A stretch of 64,000 nucleotides of DNA from Vreelandella alkaliphila. GTDB lineage: Bacteria > Pseudomonadota > Gammaproteobacteria > Pseudomonadales > Halomonadaceae. The stretch covers positions 248,001 through 312,000 of the forward strand of contig NZ_JABASV010000001.1 in NCBI RefSeq assembly GCF_016107625.1, in the 5' to 3' direction. Of this stretch, positions 16,735 through 25,202 are shown in pieces; position 1 is the stretch's first letter; each line of letters opens with the position of its first letter. Both the position numbers and the translations under genes were made by a program. Below the pieces are notes generated by a model that had not been told where the DNA came from, made no database searches, and worked only from the letters and a program-made list of their open reading frames with translations.

Positions 16735-16867
16735 ACCCTCTCCCGTCACTCTTACCTTTACGGGAGTAACTACCCTTACCTTTTTTCGGTGTTTGCTGCT
16801 GCATTTTGAACATAGGCGTTCGCAGCTGCGCTTTCAGTGCGTTATCGCGTATCTTGCCTTTTTTCAC
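16718..16867 (-). CDS. arfA: Alternative ribosome-rescue factor ArfA
   Basis: A 49-residue basic protein starting at GTG (16867) with GAGGAG about 7 bases upstream. KKGKIRDNALKAQLRTPMF is the conserved N-terminal part of ArfA, followed by KKGKGSYSRKGK, its other hallmark. ArfA enters the empty mRNA channel of stalled ribosomes and recruits release factor 2, serving as a backup to tmRNA. The stop codon is enclosed in a hairpin, as expected for a gene whose full-length product is normally degraded. It is encoded between the OmpR regulator and cobA, on the same strand as cobA but with its own promoter region. Confidence 0.88.
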   Translation of the reverse strand: MKKGKIRDNALKAQLRTPMFKMQQQTPKKGKGSYSRKGKSDGRGYRQAA

Positions 16868-16878
16868 GGTGTACTCCT

Positions 16879-16909
16879 CAGTCTTTGAAAAAAACAGTCT
16901 TTGAAAAAA
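16879..16909. repeat. Tandem repeat of 16 bases upstream of arfA
   Basis: CAGTCTTTG followed by seven A residues (16879-16894) is repeated as CAGTCTTTG plus six A residues (16895-16909), immediately upstream of the arfA ribosome site on the other strand. It is probably part of the arfA 5' leader; no function is apparent. Confidence 0.5.
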
Positions 16910-17027
16910 CAGACATTAACAAACGCTTGTCTGGCAGCGCAGTAGTTTACCTAGCCCCACTATGGCCGCCGTCCTATTGGTTTCGCCGCTTGTATGACCC
17001 AATGAGATTGATCAAGTTCCCAATGCC

Positions 17028-17927
17028 TTACGATGACGTTTGATCACCATAAGAGGCTAACGTTCTCGCGGCAGGGCTTTCCGCCACCATGCTCACCACG
17101 CTGCCCACCATAATCAAGCACGGTGAGGGTAACGGTTGAGCAGCGAGTCGCGCGGGCATGTCCGCCAACGTGCCCACTAAGGATTGCTGTTCAGGCTGGC
17201 TAGCATTGGCTACCAACATAATGGGCCACGTATCCGGCAGGCCCGCTTGGCGAAGGCCGTGGCAGATAGCGTCTACTTTGGAAAGCCCCATATAGAACAC
17301 TAGGGTTTCATCTTGACGGGCAAGGGTTGCCCAGTCCGGCGTGCCACCTTCCCGGCACAGTTGCGCCGTAATAAAGCGCAGTTGCTGGGCATGGCCACGA
17401 TCAGTTAGCGGAATACCCATCCCCGCAGCGGCCGCCGAGGCAGCGGTAATGCCTGGCACTATTTCAGCAGATATTGAGGCATTCGCTAGCGCCCCCAGTT
17501 CTTCACCCATACGCCCAAATACGCCTGGGTCGCCACCTTTCAAACGCACAACCGACTTACCCGCCTGGGCAAGCGAGACGATCAGCGCGCCTATCTCATC
17601 TTGAGGCACGCTATGATGCCCGCTTGCTTTTCCCACGTAATAGCGTTCGGTGCCTGACGGTATCAGCCCCAGCACATCGTCACCCACTAAGCGGTCATAG
17701 ACTACCGCATCGGCCTGCATTAACAGACGCGCTGCTTTCAAGGTGAGCAGTTCCATATCTCCACTGCCTGCACCGACTAAATACACTGTCCCAGAACGGC
17801 ATTCGCCGCTAAGCGGAAGGCTTAAGCGCGTGGCTGATTCGCGGCCAAAGGGCGCTAACACCCGCTGGCTGAGGCGCATAAAGACCTCAAGCCATTTCTG
17901 GGTGAGTTGTTTGCTTAGCGCACGCAT
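17028..17927 (-). CDS. cobA: Uroporphyrinogen-III C-methyltransferase
   Basis: About 299 residues from the ATG at 17927, which has GAGGAG 8 bases upstream. The methyltransferase core shows GTVYLVGAGSGDMELLTLKA (SAM-binding P-loop), VVYDRLV, VRLKGGDPGVFGRMGEE and VPGITAASAAAAGMGIPLTDRG, all characteristic of SUMT. It makes precorrin-2 from uroporphyrinogen III for siroheme. The CysG dehydrogenase/ferrochelatase domain is absent, so another gene must finish siroheme. Its 5' end overlaps the 3' end of the nitrate reductase gene by 41 bases, tying siroheme supply for nitrite reductase to the nitrate reductase transcript. Confidence 0.92.
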   Translation of the reverse strand: MRALSKQLTQKWLEVFMRLSQRVLAPFGRESATRLSLPLSGECRSGTVYLVGAGSGDMELLTLKAARLLMQADAVVYDRLVGDDVLGLIPSGTERYYVGKASGHHSVPQDEIGALIVSLAQAGKSVVRLKGGDPGVFGRMGEELGALANASISAEIVPGITAASAAAAGMGIPLTDRGHAQQLRFITAQLCREGGTPDWATLARQDETLVFYMGLSKVDAICHGLRQAGLPDTWPIMLVANASQPEQQSLVGTLADMPARLAAQPLPSPCLIMVGSVVSMVAESPAARTLASYGDQTSS

Positions 17928-20625
17928 TTGGACGCTCCTCTTCAAGTAATGATTTTAATTCTGGAATACAGCTGCCGCACTGAGTGCCGCAAGCTAGTCG
18001 GGCGCCGAGGGCTTCAACACTGATATCGCCCCCACGAATTGCCTTAATGATAGTGGTTTGTCCTACTTGATGACAGCTACACACAACGGGGCCCGCATCT
18101 ACCGCACCATCATCGCAACCTGCCAGTAGCCGTTGGCGATGGTGAAGGTCTAGCGTCGCGTCGTTAAAGCGCGCCTCAAGCCAAGCAAACCCCGGTAATT
18201 CTTGCGGTGGCCCTACCATTAGCCACCAGCGTAACTGGCCATTCACTATTCCTGCTGCGCGCAGTCTGCCGCTACCACTATCTTCGCACCACAGCGACGC
18301 GGGTACATCGAGCCAAGCCTCCACCGTTGCCAACCAATCGCTGACCGGGGCCCTATCAGCGAGCTGCCAGCGCTCGCAGTTACCCATAGGAATACGCGAC
18401 CAATAAGTGTTTTCACACCAACTGGGGGTATCCGTACTGGTTTGGTCGTTGGCCACCAGTAGCGTTGCTTGCCAATCAATGGGCAAATTCGTTAATGCTA
18501 CCGCCCCTTGCTTGGTTTCTGGCTGGCCAGACACAGGGTCGGTATAGCCAGTGATCAGTGCGCCGCTTCGGCCCTGCTTTGTAAAGCAGTCGGTCCAGTG
18601 CATAGGCACAAACACTTCCCCTTGCCGCTGGGCGTTTGAAATACGTACTCGCCCACGGTACTCACCTTCAGCTGCCGTCAGCATCGCAAGCCCTTGGTCA
18701 GCTACGCCCGCGTTGGCCGCATCCACAGGGTGCAGTTCAATAAACGGCTCTGCCCGATGATTCATTAACCGCGGCGCTCTGGCGGTGCGGGTCATGGTGT
18801 GCCATTGATCGCGCACGCGCCCAGTATTCAGTCGCAGCGGATAGGTCGAACTGAGCGCCTGTTCTGGCAGCCGCGGCGTAATCGGCAATAGTTTGGCTCG
18901 GCCATTGGCCGTGGCAAACACACCCTCTTCAAACAGCCTTGACGTGCCCCGCGGCGCAGATTGATTAACCGGCCACTGAATCGGCGAGAGCGCATCATAA
19001 GCGGCCTGCCCTTTGCCTGCCAGTCCCGAAATATCAAACAACCGCTTGCTCGTGCCACAGTTTTCAAAACCGGAGAGCCGTGCGTGCTCGTCGAAAATTT
19101 CCCATGGATGGGAGTAGCTAAACGCTTCAGCAAACCCCAAGCGTTTAGCAACTTCGCAGATAATCCACCAATCGTGTTGGGCTTCACCAGGCGGTGTCAG
19201 CATGCCGCGCTGGCGGGAGATTCGTCGTTCAGAATTGGTGACCGTCCCATCCTTTTCCGACCAACCTGACGCGGGTAGCACAATATCGGCATAGGGCAGC
19301 AGATCAGTGTTAGCAACGCATTCCGAGACAATTACCAGCGGACACGCTGCTAACGCGCGGCGTACCTTTGCGCCATCCGGCAGGCTAACGGCGGGGTTGG
19401 TTGCCATTACCCACAGCGCCGTAATCTCCCCACGGTCAATGGCATCAAACAGTTCAATCGCTTTATGGCCGGGAGCATCTGGCAGCGTAGGAATTAAACG
19501 TTCAGTGGCCCAAAAGCGGCTGACCAGATCAAGCGCACCGGGGGTATGGTAGTCCATATGCGCCGCCAGTTGATTGGCAAGCCCACCCACTTCTCGCCCG
19601 CCCATCGCATTAGGCTGGCCAGTGATTGAAAATGGCCCAGCACCCGGCAGGCCAAGTTTACCGCCTGCCAAGTGGCAATTAATGATGGCATTGCACTTAT
19701 CGGTGCCGCTGGTGGATTGATTAACCCCTTGAGAATAGAGCGTGACAACATGCAGCTGGCTGGCAAACCAATAGTAAAAAGTTTCTAAGCGCTCGGGGTC
19801 GACGTCACAGGCTATTGCGACATCATTCACGCTGCTGGCACTCTGCTGAGCAGCGTTTAATGCCTCGCTAAACCCTTCGGTATGCCGTTCAAGGTAGAGG
19901 CTGTCTAGTCGACGGTGTGCTGACATCCACGCCAGCAGCCCGTTGAACAGATAAGCATCGCTGCCCGGTCGAATACCAAGATAAAGATCGGCAATTTCAC
20001 AGCTATCGGTCACCCTAGGGTCGATGACCACCACACGCATCAATGGGTTGCGCTCTTTGGCAACTTTCAGGCGCTGATAAAGCACCGGATGATTCCAGGC
20101 CAGATTAGAGCCGACCAACACTACCAATTCCGCTTCTTCCAAATCTTCATAGCTACAGGGCACCGCGTCGGCGCCAAAAGCGCGCTTGTAGCCCGCCACC
20201 GCTGACGCCATACACAGCCGCGAATTGGTATCCAGATGCGGCGTGCCTAAAAAGCCCTTAAACAGCTTATTTGCCACATAGTAATCTTCCGTTAACAGCT
20301 GTCCCGAAAGATACGCGGCAACCGTATGATTGCCATGCGCGTTACGCTGCGCCTGTAAACGCCGTGCCGTTTCGGCTAACGCCTGCTCCCAGGAAACGTC
20401 TTTTCCATCCACCCTAGGGTGTTGCAAGCGGTCATTCGCGCCCAGTGTTTCATGCAGCGCCGTGCCTTTAACACACAAGCGCCCGTAGTTAGCAGGATGT
20501 TCACGATCTCCTTCCACAGCGATGACGTTGCCACTGTCTATCGTTGCTTTCACTCCGCAGCCAACGCCGCAGTAGGGACACGTGGTGCGGATATCGCCTT
20601 CAGCGAGCCGATTAGGCTTTGGCAT
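17887..20625 (-). CDS. nasA: Assimilatory nitrate reductase, catalytic subunit
   Basis: About 912 residues from the ATG at 20625, chosen for GGAGGA upstream. The N-terminal [4Fe-4S] motif is CPYCGVGCG; the molybdopterin-guanine-dinucleotide domains follow (NSRLCMASAVAGYKRAFG, GQPNAMGGREVGGLANQL, YADIVLPASGWSEKDGT, LNTGRVRDQWHTMTRT). The C terminus adds a BFD-like [2Fe-2S] domain, VCSCHQVG with CGTQCGSC, common in the cytoplasmic NAD(P)H- or ferredoxin-linked enzymes. It reduces nitrate to nitrite for assimilation. It leads an operon with cobA and is divergent from the FAD reductase and nirBD genes. Its leader contains a hexaloop hairpin and a terminator just before the ribosome site. Confidence 0.94.
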   Translation of the reverse strand: MPKPNRLAEGDIRTTCPYCGVGCGVKATIDSGNVIAVEGDREHPANYGRLCVKGTALHETLGANDRLQHPRVDGKDVSWEQALAETARRLQAQRNAHGNHTVAAYLSGQLLTEDYYVANKLFKGFLGTPHLDTNSRLCMASAVAGYKRAFGADAVPCSYEDLEEAELVVLVGSNLAWNHPVLYQRLKVAKERNPLMRVVVIDPRVTDSCEIADLYLGIRPGSDAYLFNGLLAWMSAHRRLDSLYLERHTEGFSEALNAAQQSASSVNDVAIACDVDPERLETFYYWFASQLHVVTLYSQGVNQSTSGTDKCNAIINCHLAGGKLGLPGAGPFSITGQPNAMGGREVGGLANQLAAHMDYHTPGALDLVSRFWATERLIPTLPDAPGHKAIELFDAIDRGEITALWVMATNPAVSLPDGAKVRRALAACPLVIVSECVANTDLLPYADIVLPASGWSEKDGTVTNSERRISRQRGMLTPPGEAQHDWWIICEVAKRLGFAEAFSYSHPWEIFDEHARLSGFENCGTSKRLFDISGLAGKGQAAYDALSPIQWPVNQSAPRGTSRLFEEGVFATANGRAKLLPITPRLPEQALSSTYPLRLNTGRVRDQWHTMTRTARAPRLMNHRAEPFIELHPVDAANAGVADQGLAMLTAAEGEYRGRVRISNAQRQGEVFVPMHWTDCFTKQGRSGALITGYTDPVSGQPETKQGAVALTNLPIDWQATLLVANDQTSTDTPSWCENTYWSRIPMGNCERWQLADRAPVSDWLATVEAWLDVPASLWCEDSGSGRLRAAGIVNGQLRWWLMVGPPQELPGFAWLEARFNDATLDLHHRQRLLAGCDDGAVDAGPVVCSCHQVGQTTIIKAIRGGDISVEALGARLACGTQCGSCIPELKSLLEEERPNACAKQTTHPEMA

Positions 20626-20651
20626 TGCGTTTTCCTCCGGCGTTAAAAAGC

Positions 20652-20696
20652 AAAAAGCGCCCAAGCGAGCTTCTCAAAAGAAGCCTGCCTGGACGC
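20652..20696 (-). terminator. Leader terminator upstream of nasA
   Basis: On the minus strand GCGTCCAGGC pairs with GCTTGGGCGC (two G-T pairs), with an inner GCTTC/GAAGC stem, followed by TTTTT at 20656-20652. It sits within the nasA leader about 30 bases before the start codon, where it would stop transcription unless antitermination occurs. Confidence 0.75.
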
Positions 20697-20708
20697 CGTT
20701 GTCACAGG

Positions 20709-20726
20709 GGCACCCACTTTGGTGCC
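20709..20726 (-). promoter_or_regulatory. ANTAR-type hexaloop hairpin in the nasA leader
   Basis: On the minus strand GGCACC-AAAGTG-GGTGCC: a perfect 6-bp stem capped by a six-base loop with A at position 1 and G at position 4, the signature of RNA bound by ANTAR antiterminators such as NasR and NasT. It is 12 bases upstream of the leader terminator. Confidence 0.6.
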
Positions 20727-20835
20727 ATACTCATCAGTGGTTTGCTGCAGTTAGTGTTGTTCGTTGCTATTTGTCATTGTGTTTTATTTGGCTAATACAC
20801 TGCAATGAGCCGTTATTACTTGTTATCAACATTAC

Positions 20836-20851
20836 TGCAATCAATAAGCCC
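20836..20851 (-). promoter_or_regulatory. Sigma-54-like promoter for nasA-cobA
   Basis: Minus strand GGGCTTATTGATTGCA has GG and GC separated by exactly 10 bases, with GGC and TTGCA matching the -24/-12 consensus apart from the first base. Transcription would start near 20825, about 100 bases before the hexaloop hairpin. A one-mismatch IHF-like site lies at 20907-20919. Confidence 0.45.
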
Positions 20852-20982
20852 AACTCCCTACAAAAAACAAAATAACATTCAAAAACAAAATCTTATAAAA
20901 ATAACCAAATCATTTGATAGCACATTCAACCCCCGCTGTTTGCCCACTAGCGTTCTATGACCGTGCGCAGCACTCGCCAAAC

Positions 20983-20997
20983 GCACCAATAGTGTGC
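20983..20997. promoter_or_regulatory. NtrC-like binding dyad in the nas divergent region
   Basis: GCAC-N7-GTGC (20983-20997) matches the core of the NtrC consensus. It lies about 115-130 bases before the expected rightward start and 160-170 before the leftward one, so a single site could serve both sigma-54-like promoters. Confidence 0.5.
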
Positions 20998-21087
20998 GCT
21001 TACTTATTTACTCAGGCGAGAGCTTGTGGGCACATCAAAAAACCAAGCAACTGATTAGAAAGAATTAATTCATATCAAGGGAGTAGC

Positions 21088-21103
21088 TGGCTAATTTTTT
21101 GCT
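21088..21103 (+). promoter_or_regulatory. Sigma-54-like promoter for the nas FAD reductase-nirBD operon
   Basis: TGGCTAATTTTTTGCT: GG at 21089-21090 and GC at 21101-21102 separated by exactly 10 bases, with TGGC and TTTTGCT flanks. Transcription would begin near 21113, just before the hexaloop hairpin at 21130. Klebsiella nasF also uses a nitrogen-controlled promoter plus leader antitermination. Confidence 0.55.
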
Positions 21104-21129
21104 GCGTATTAAACATATGAGACAACTCG

Positions 21130-21147
21130 GCAGCCAACGGCGGTTGC
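21130..21147 (+). promoter_or_regulatory. ANTAR-type hexaloop hairpin in the nirBD operon leader
   Basis: GCAGCC-AACGGC-GGTTGC: a 6-bp stem (one G-T pair) with a six-base loop carrying A at position 1 and G at position 4. This matches the recognition rule for ANTAR antiterminators. It precedes a strong leader terminator by 44 bases. Confidence 0.6.
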
Positions 21148-21191
21148 ACAGCGTGCTCATCGACGTGACTTAACGACGCTAACGGGCAACG

Positions 21192-21243
21192 ACGCCCCTG
21201 ACACACCTTTCTTAACGAAGGGCAGTGTCAGGGGCGTTTTTTT
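21192..21243 (+). terminator. Leader terminator upstream of the nas FAD reductase gene
   Basis: ACGCCCCTGACAC (21192-21204) pairs perfectly over 13 bases with GTGTCAGGGGCGT (21225-21237), followed by seven T (21237-21243). It stands only 38 bases before the start codon at 21281 and after the promoter, so it must be read through for expression: an attenuator rather than an end-of-gene terminator. Confidence 0.88.
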
Positions 21244-21280
21244 ATTGCTCGACACACATGCTGAATGCAAGGAGCCACCT

Positions 21281-22618
21281 ATGGAAACCGCTTCCCGGTG
21301 CGCATCTATCGACCACCTAATTATCATTGGCAATGGCATGGCCAGCCATCGCCTAATTGAAGCGCTGGTGCGCCATCCACGGCGCCCAACGTGTATCACT
21401 GTTATTGGTGAAGAGCCTGTACCTGCCTATAACCGAATACTGCTTTCCCCCTTATTGGCGGGTGAGCTCGCCACCGATGCGCTTACTTTCCGTGACCAAG
21501 CATGGTACGCCGAACAGGGCATTACCCTGCTTCTCGACGAAAAAGTAGTAACGATTGATCGCGACAACTGCCGTATTACTACGGAGAGCGACCGCTGCCT
21601 GGATTACGATCACTTAGTGATCGCGACGGGTTCACTACCAACGATACCCAACGTTTCCGGCATTGAGCTAGCCGGCGTCCATAGCTTTCGCGACTTGAAA
21701 GACGCCACCGCCCTAGAAGCCATCGCCCAACGTGGCGGCAATGCGGTTGTTATCGGCAGCGGCCTGCTGGGTCTTGAAGCGGCTGAAGGACTGCGTAAAC
21801 GCGGCAGTGACATCAAGGTGAGCGTGCTCCAGCGCAGCGAGCGGCTGATGAACCGCCAGTTGGATGAAACCGCCGCCTGCCTGCTCGAAAACACCCTGAG
21901 CCAGCGCGGCATCCATATCGCAACAAACGCTTCGCTTGCTGTGCTGGAAGATAACGGCCACGGACACGTCCAGGCGGTCATGCTGAGCGATGGCCGCCGT
22001 TTACCCGCCGATAGTGTGATTGTCGCGGCGGGCATTACGCCCAATGTGGAGCTGGGGCAGCAGGCGGGGCTTCGCTGCGAACGTGCCATTGTGGTTGACG
22101 CGCACCTGACCACGTCTGACCCGCATATCGCAGCCCTGGGCGAATGCTGCCAATTTGATCAGCACACCTATGGGCTAGTGGAGCCGATTTGGCGTCAGGT
22201 TGACGTGTTGGCAGCCGTGCTGTGCGGCGAAACAACCGATGGTTATCAAGAAGTCACCACTGCTACCAAATTGAAAGTCAGCGGCGTAGCGCTCTTCGCA
22301 TTTGGCCCTACCGAAGCAGGCCACGAACACGACGTATTGCGCTACCGCGACCCAGAAAGCGGCGACTACCGTCGCCTGCTGCTGCGCGATGGCCAACTTG
22401 AAGGGGCGGTGCTCTACGGCGATACCCGCCACGGTCCTTGGTATTTCGAACAGGCATTGGCAAGTGCTGACCTTACGGCTTGCCGCCAAACACTACTGTT
22501 TGGCCCTTCCGATGCCGAGGTACTGCAAACCGAGCACGCTGATAACGCGAACAGTCCTGCTTCCTCATCATCGGCTTCTCCATCCTCTTCTCATCTACCG
22601 ACCTCAGAGGTGGCATAA
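21281..22618 (+). CDS. FAD-dependent NAD(P)H reductase of assimilatory nitrate reduction (NasC-like)
   Basis: About 445 residues from the ATG at 21281 with AAGGAG 7 bases upstream. It has the pyridine nucleotide-disulfide oxidoreductase fold: FAD-binding LIIIGNGMASHRLIEAL, YDHLVIATGS, NAD-binding AVVIGSGLLGLEAAEGLRKRG and the second FAD motif around LAALGECCQFD. It resembles the N-terminal half of NirB and the Klebsiella NasC small subunit, which passes electrons from NADH to the nitrate reductase. No [2Fe-2S] domain is visible here; nasA carries one at its C terminus. The stop overlaps the nirB start by one base (TAATG). Confidence 0.85.
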   Translation: METASRCASIDHLIIIGNGMASHRLIEALVRHPRRPTCITVIGEEPVPAYNRILLSPLLAGELATDALTFRDQAWYAEQGITLLLDEKVVTIDRDNCRITTESDRCLDYDHLVIATGSLPTIPNVSGIELAGVHSFRDLKDATALEAIAQRGGNAVVIGSGLLGLEAAEGLRKRGSDIKVSVLQRSERLMNRQLDETAACLLENTLSQRGIHIATNASLAVLEDNGHGHVQAVMLSDGRRLPADSVIVAAGITPNVELGQQAGLRCERAIVVDAHLTTSDPHIAALGECCQFDQHTYGLVEPIWRQVDVLAAVLCGETTDGYQEVTTATKLKVSGVALFAFGPTEAGHEHDVLRYRDPESGDYRRLLLRDGQLEGAVLYGDTRHGPWYFEQALASADLTACRQTLLFGPSDAEVLQTEHADNANSPASSSSASPSSSHLPTSEVA

Positions 22619-25140
22619 TGTCTACCCAAAAACTGGCAACTCCCGAACAGCTTATTATTATTGGTAACGGCATGGTCGGCCACCACCTGGTCGAACAGCT
22701 CGTCGATAACGCTGCCCTTGAGCGCTATCAGGTCACCGTATTTGGCGAAGAGCGCCATCGCGCCTATGACCGTGTACATCTCTCTGAATACTTCAGCGGC
22801 CGCGATGCCGATTCGCTCGCACTTTGCGAAGCGGATTACTACGCCACCAGTGGTGTGGAACTGCGCACAAGCGAAGCCGTCATTGAGATCGACCGCAACT
22901 CACAAGAGGTGGTCACCGAACAAGGCCGTTACCCTTACGACCGCCTGGTGCTGGCTACCGGCTCTTTCCCCTTTGTGCCGCCGATTCCCGGTAACGACCG
23001 CGATGGCTGCCTAGTGTATCGCACCCTGGACGACCTAGACGCCATTCAGGCCGCCGCCGAAAACGCCACAACTGGCGTGGTGGTTGGCGGCGGTTTGCTG
23101 GGCTTGGAAGCGGCTAACGCTCTGCGCGGCCTGAACCTGGATACGGCCGTGGTGGAGTTCGCCTCACGCCTAATGCCTATGCAGGTAGATAACGAAGGCG
23201 GTGAGCTACTGCGGGAAAAAATTGCAGCCCTGGGCGTCCAGGTGCTTACCGAGCGAGCTACCCAGCGTATCGAACCTGGCGAGACCAGCCGCCTGCGCAT
23301 GGTGTTCCAGGATGACAAAGTGCTGGAAACCGACCTGATTGTGTTTTCAGCAGGCATTCGTCCACAAGATACCTTGGCACGCGAATGCGGTTTAGACATT
23401 GGCGAGCGCGGCGGCGTGGTAGTGGATAACCAGTGCCTCACCAGCGACCCGGCCATTCTGGCGATTGGTGAAGTGGCGCTGTGGAACCAGAGTATTTTTG
23501 GCCTAGTCGCCCCCGGTTATCAAATGGCCAAAGCAGCATTTTCGACGCTAACCGAAGGCGATACCCAGTTTGGCGGCGCGGATATGAGCACCAAGCTCAA
23601 GCTGCTGGGCGTGGATGTGGGCTCGATAGGTGACGCCCATGGCAATCAAAACCCCGGCGCGCGCATGTTTCGCTACTTAGACCCGATCAAGCAGGAGTAT
23701 CGCAAGCTGGTGGTCTCCAGCGACGGTAAAAAGCTGCTCGGCGCCATGCTAGTGGGCAATAACAGCGTTTACGACACGCTGCTGCAGTACTACTCCAACG
23801 GCATTGAGTTGCCCGACGAGCCCGCCTCATTGATTCTGCCCCAAAGCAGCGGCGCCGCACCCACTCTCGGCCCCGGTGCGCTGCCGGAAACCGCGATGAT
23901 TTGTTCATGCCATAACGTCACTAAAGGTAATATCTGCACCGCCATTGATGGCGATGCCACTGACCTTGCCAACGTCAAAGGGGCGACCAAAGCCAGCACA
24001 GGCTGTGGTGGTTGCACCGCATTGCTCAAAAGCGTGGTCGACCACGAGCTAGAAGCCCGCGGCGTAGAAGTTGATAAATCGATTTGCGAGCACTTCGCCC
24101 ATACCCGCCAGGAGCTTTACGATATTGTGCGCGTGGAAGGCATCAAAACCTTCAGCGAATTGATCGAAAAACACGGCAATCAAGACACCCACTGCCTGGG
24201 CTGCGATATCTGCAAGCCCGCTGTGGCGTCTATTCTGGCCTCCTGCTTCAATGAGCCGATCACCGACGCGGCGCATATTCCTCTGCAGGACACCAACGAC
24301 ACCTTTATGGCCAACATGCAGAAAAATGGCACTTACTCGGTGGTGCCGCGTGTGGCCGGTGGCGAGATCACCCCAGACAAACTCATCGTGCTGGGCGAAG
24401 TGGCCAAAAAATACAGCCTCTACTCGAAGGTTACTGGCGGCCAGCGCATCGATCTGTTCGGCGCCCGCCTGGAAGACCTGCCAGATATCTGGGGCGAACT
24501 GATTGCCGCAGGCTTCGAGACCGGACACGCCTACGGTAAATCGCTACGCACGGTGAAATCCTGCGTAGGCAGCACCTGGTGCCGCTACGGCGTGCAGGAC
24601 AGCGTCGGCATGGCGATTCAACTGGAGAATCGCTACAAGGGCCTGCGTTCGCCCCACAAGATCAAGTTCGGCGTTTCCGGCTGCACCCGCGAGTGCGCCG
24701 AAGCCCAGAGTAAAGACATCGGCATTATTGCCACCGAAAACGGCTGGAACCTCTACGTGTGCGGTAACGGTGGCATGCGCCCTCGCCACGCTGAACTGTT
24801 CGCCACTGACCTGGACGACGAGCAGCTCTACCGCACTATTGACCGCTTCTTGATGTTTTATGTACGCACCGCCGACCGACTGCAGCGCACCTCCGTATGG
24901 CGCGAAAACCTCGACGGCGGCCTGGAGTACCTCAAAGAGGTGATTCTGGAAGACAGCTTAGGCATTAATAGCGAGCTGGAGCGGCAAATGCAGCATGTTG
25001 TCGATAGCTATCAGTGCGAATGGGCCAACGCCATCAGCGACCCAGACAAACTCAAGCGCTTCCGCAGCTTTGTCAACGACGACCGCCCTGATCCGTCAAT
25101 CATTATGACGTCCGAGCGTGGCCAGCTACGTCCCGCTTAA
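22618..25140 (+). CDS. nirB: Assimilatory nitrite reductase, large subunit
   Basis: An 840-residue cytoplasmic flavo-siroheme enzyme. Order: FAD and NAD(P)H domains (LIIIGNGMVGHHLVEQL, GVVVGGGLLGLEAANAL), BFD-like [2Fe-2S] domain (ICSCHNVTKGNIC, STGCGGC), then nitrite/sulfite reductase domains with the siroheme-[4Fe-4S] ligands in VKSCVGSTWCRYG and VSGCTRECAEAQSKD. It reduces nitrite to ammonium with six electrons. The start codon overlaps the stop of the FAD reductase gene. Siroheme depends on CobA, encoded on the divergent operon. Confidence 0.95.
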   Translation: MSTQKLATPEQLIIIGNGMVGHHLVEQLVDNAALERYQVTVFGEERHRAYDRVHLSEYFSGRDADSLALCEADYYATSGVELRTSEAVIEIDRNSQEVVTEQGRYPYDRLVLATGSFPFVPPIPGNDRDGCLVYRTLDDLDAIQAAAENATTGVVVGGGLLGLEAANALRGLNLDTAVVEFASRLMPMQVDNEGGELLREKIAALGVQVLTERATQRIEPGETSRLRMVFQDDKVLETDLIVFSAGIRPQDTLARECGLDIGERGGVVVDNQCLTSDPAILAIGEVALWNQSIFGLVAPGYQMAKAAFSTLTEGDTQFGGADMSTKLKLLGVDVGSIGDAHGNQNPGARMFRYLDPIKQEYRKLVVSSDGKKLLGAMLVGNNSVYDTLLQYYSNGIELPDEPASLILPQSSGAAPTLGPGALPETAMICSCHNVTKGNICTAIDGDATDLANVKGATKASTGCGGCTALLKSVVDHELEARGVEVDKSICEHFAHTRQELYDIVRVEGIKTFSELIEKHGNQDTHCLGCDICKPAVASILASCFNEPITDAAHIPLQDTNDTFMANMQKNGTYSVVPRVAGGEITPDKLIVLGEVAKKYSLYSKVTGGQRIDLFGARLEDLPDIWGELIAAGFETGHAYGKSLRTVKSCVGSTWCRYGVQDSVGMAIQLENRYKGLRSPHKIKFGVSGCTRECAEAQSKDIGIIATENGWNLYVCGNGGMRPRHAELFATDLDDEQLYRTIDRFLMFYVRTADRLQRTSVWRENLDGGLEYLKEVILEDSLGINSELERQMQHVVDSYQCEWANAISDPDKLKRFRSFVNDDRPDPSIIMTSERGQLRPA

Positions 25141-25202
25141 ACACTAATGCCCTGCTTAAACACTACATAATCGCAAACCAGACAACGTTAATGAGGTAAC
25201 TG

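Noticed and set aside
21245..21280. TTG start giving 12 extra residues to the nas FAD reductase.
   Set aside because: It would start right at the leader terminator; the ATG at 21281 has AAGGAG at correct distance and begins just before the FAD-binding segment.
23046..23456. Long antisense frame inside nirB.
   Set aside because: Its composition is what the complement of a G+C-rich coding region produces; no motif and no ribosome site. The same applies to the other frames opposite or within nasA, fhuB, nirB and the aminotransferase.
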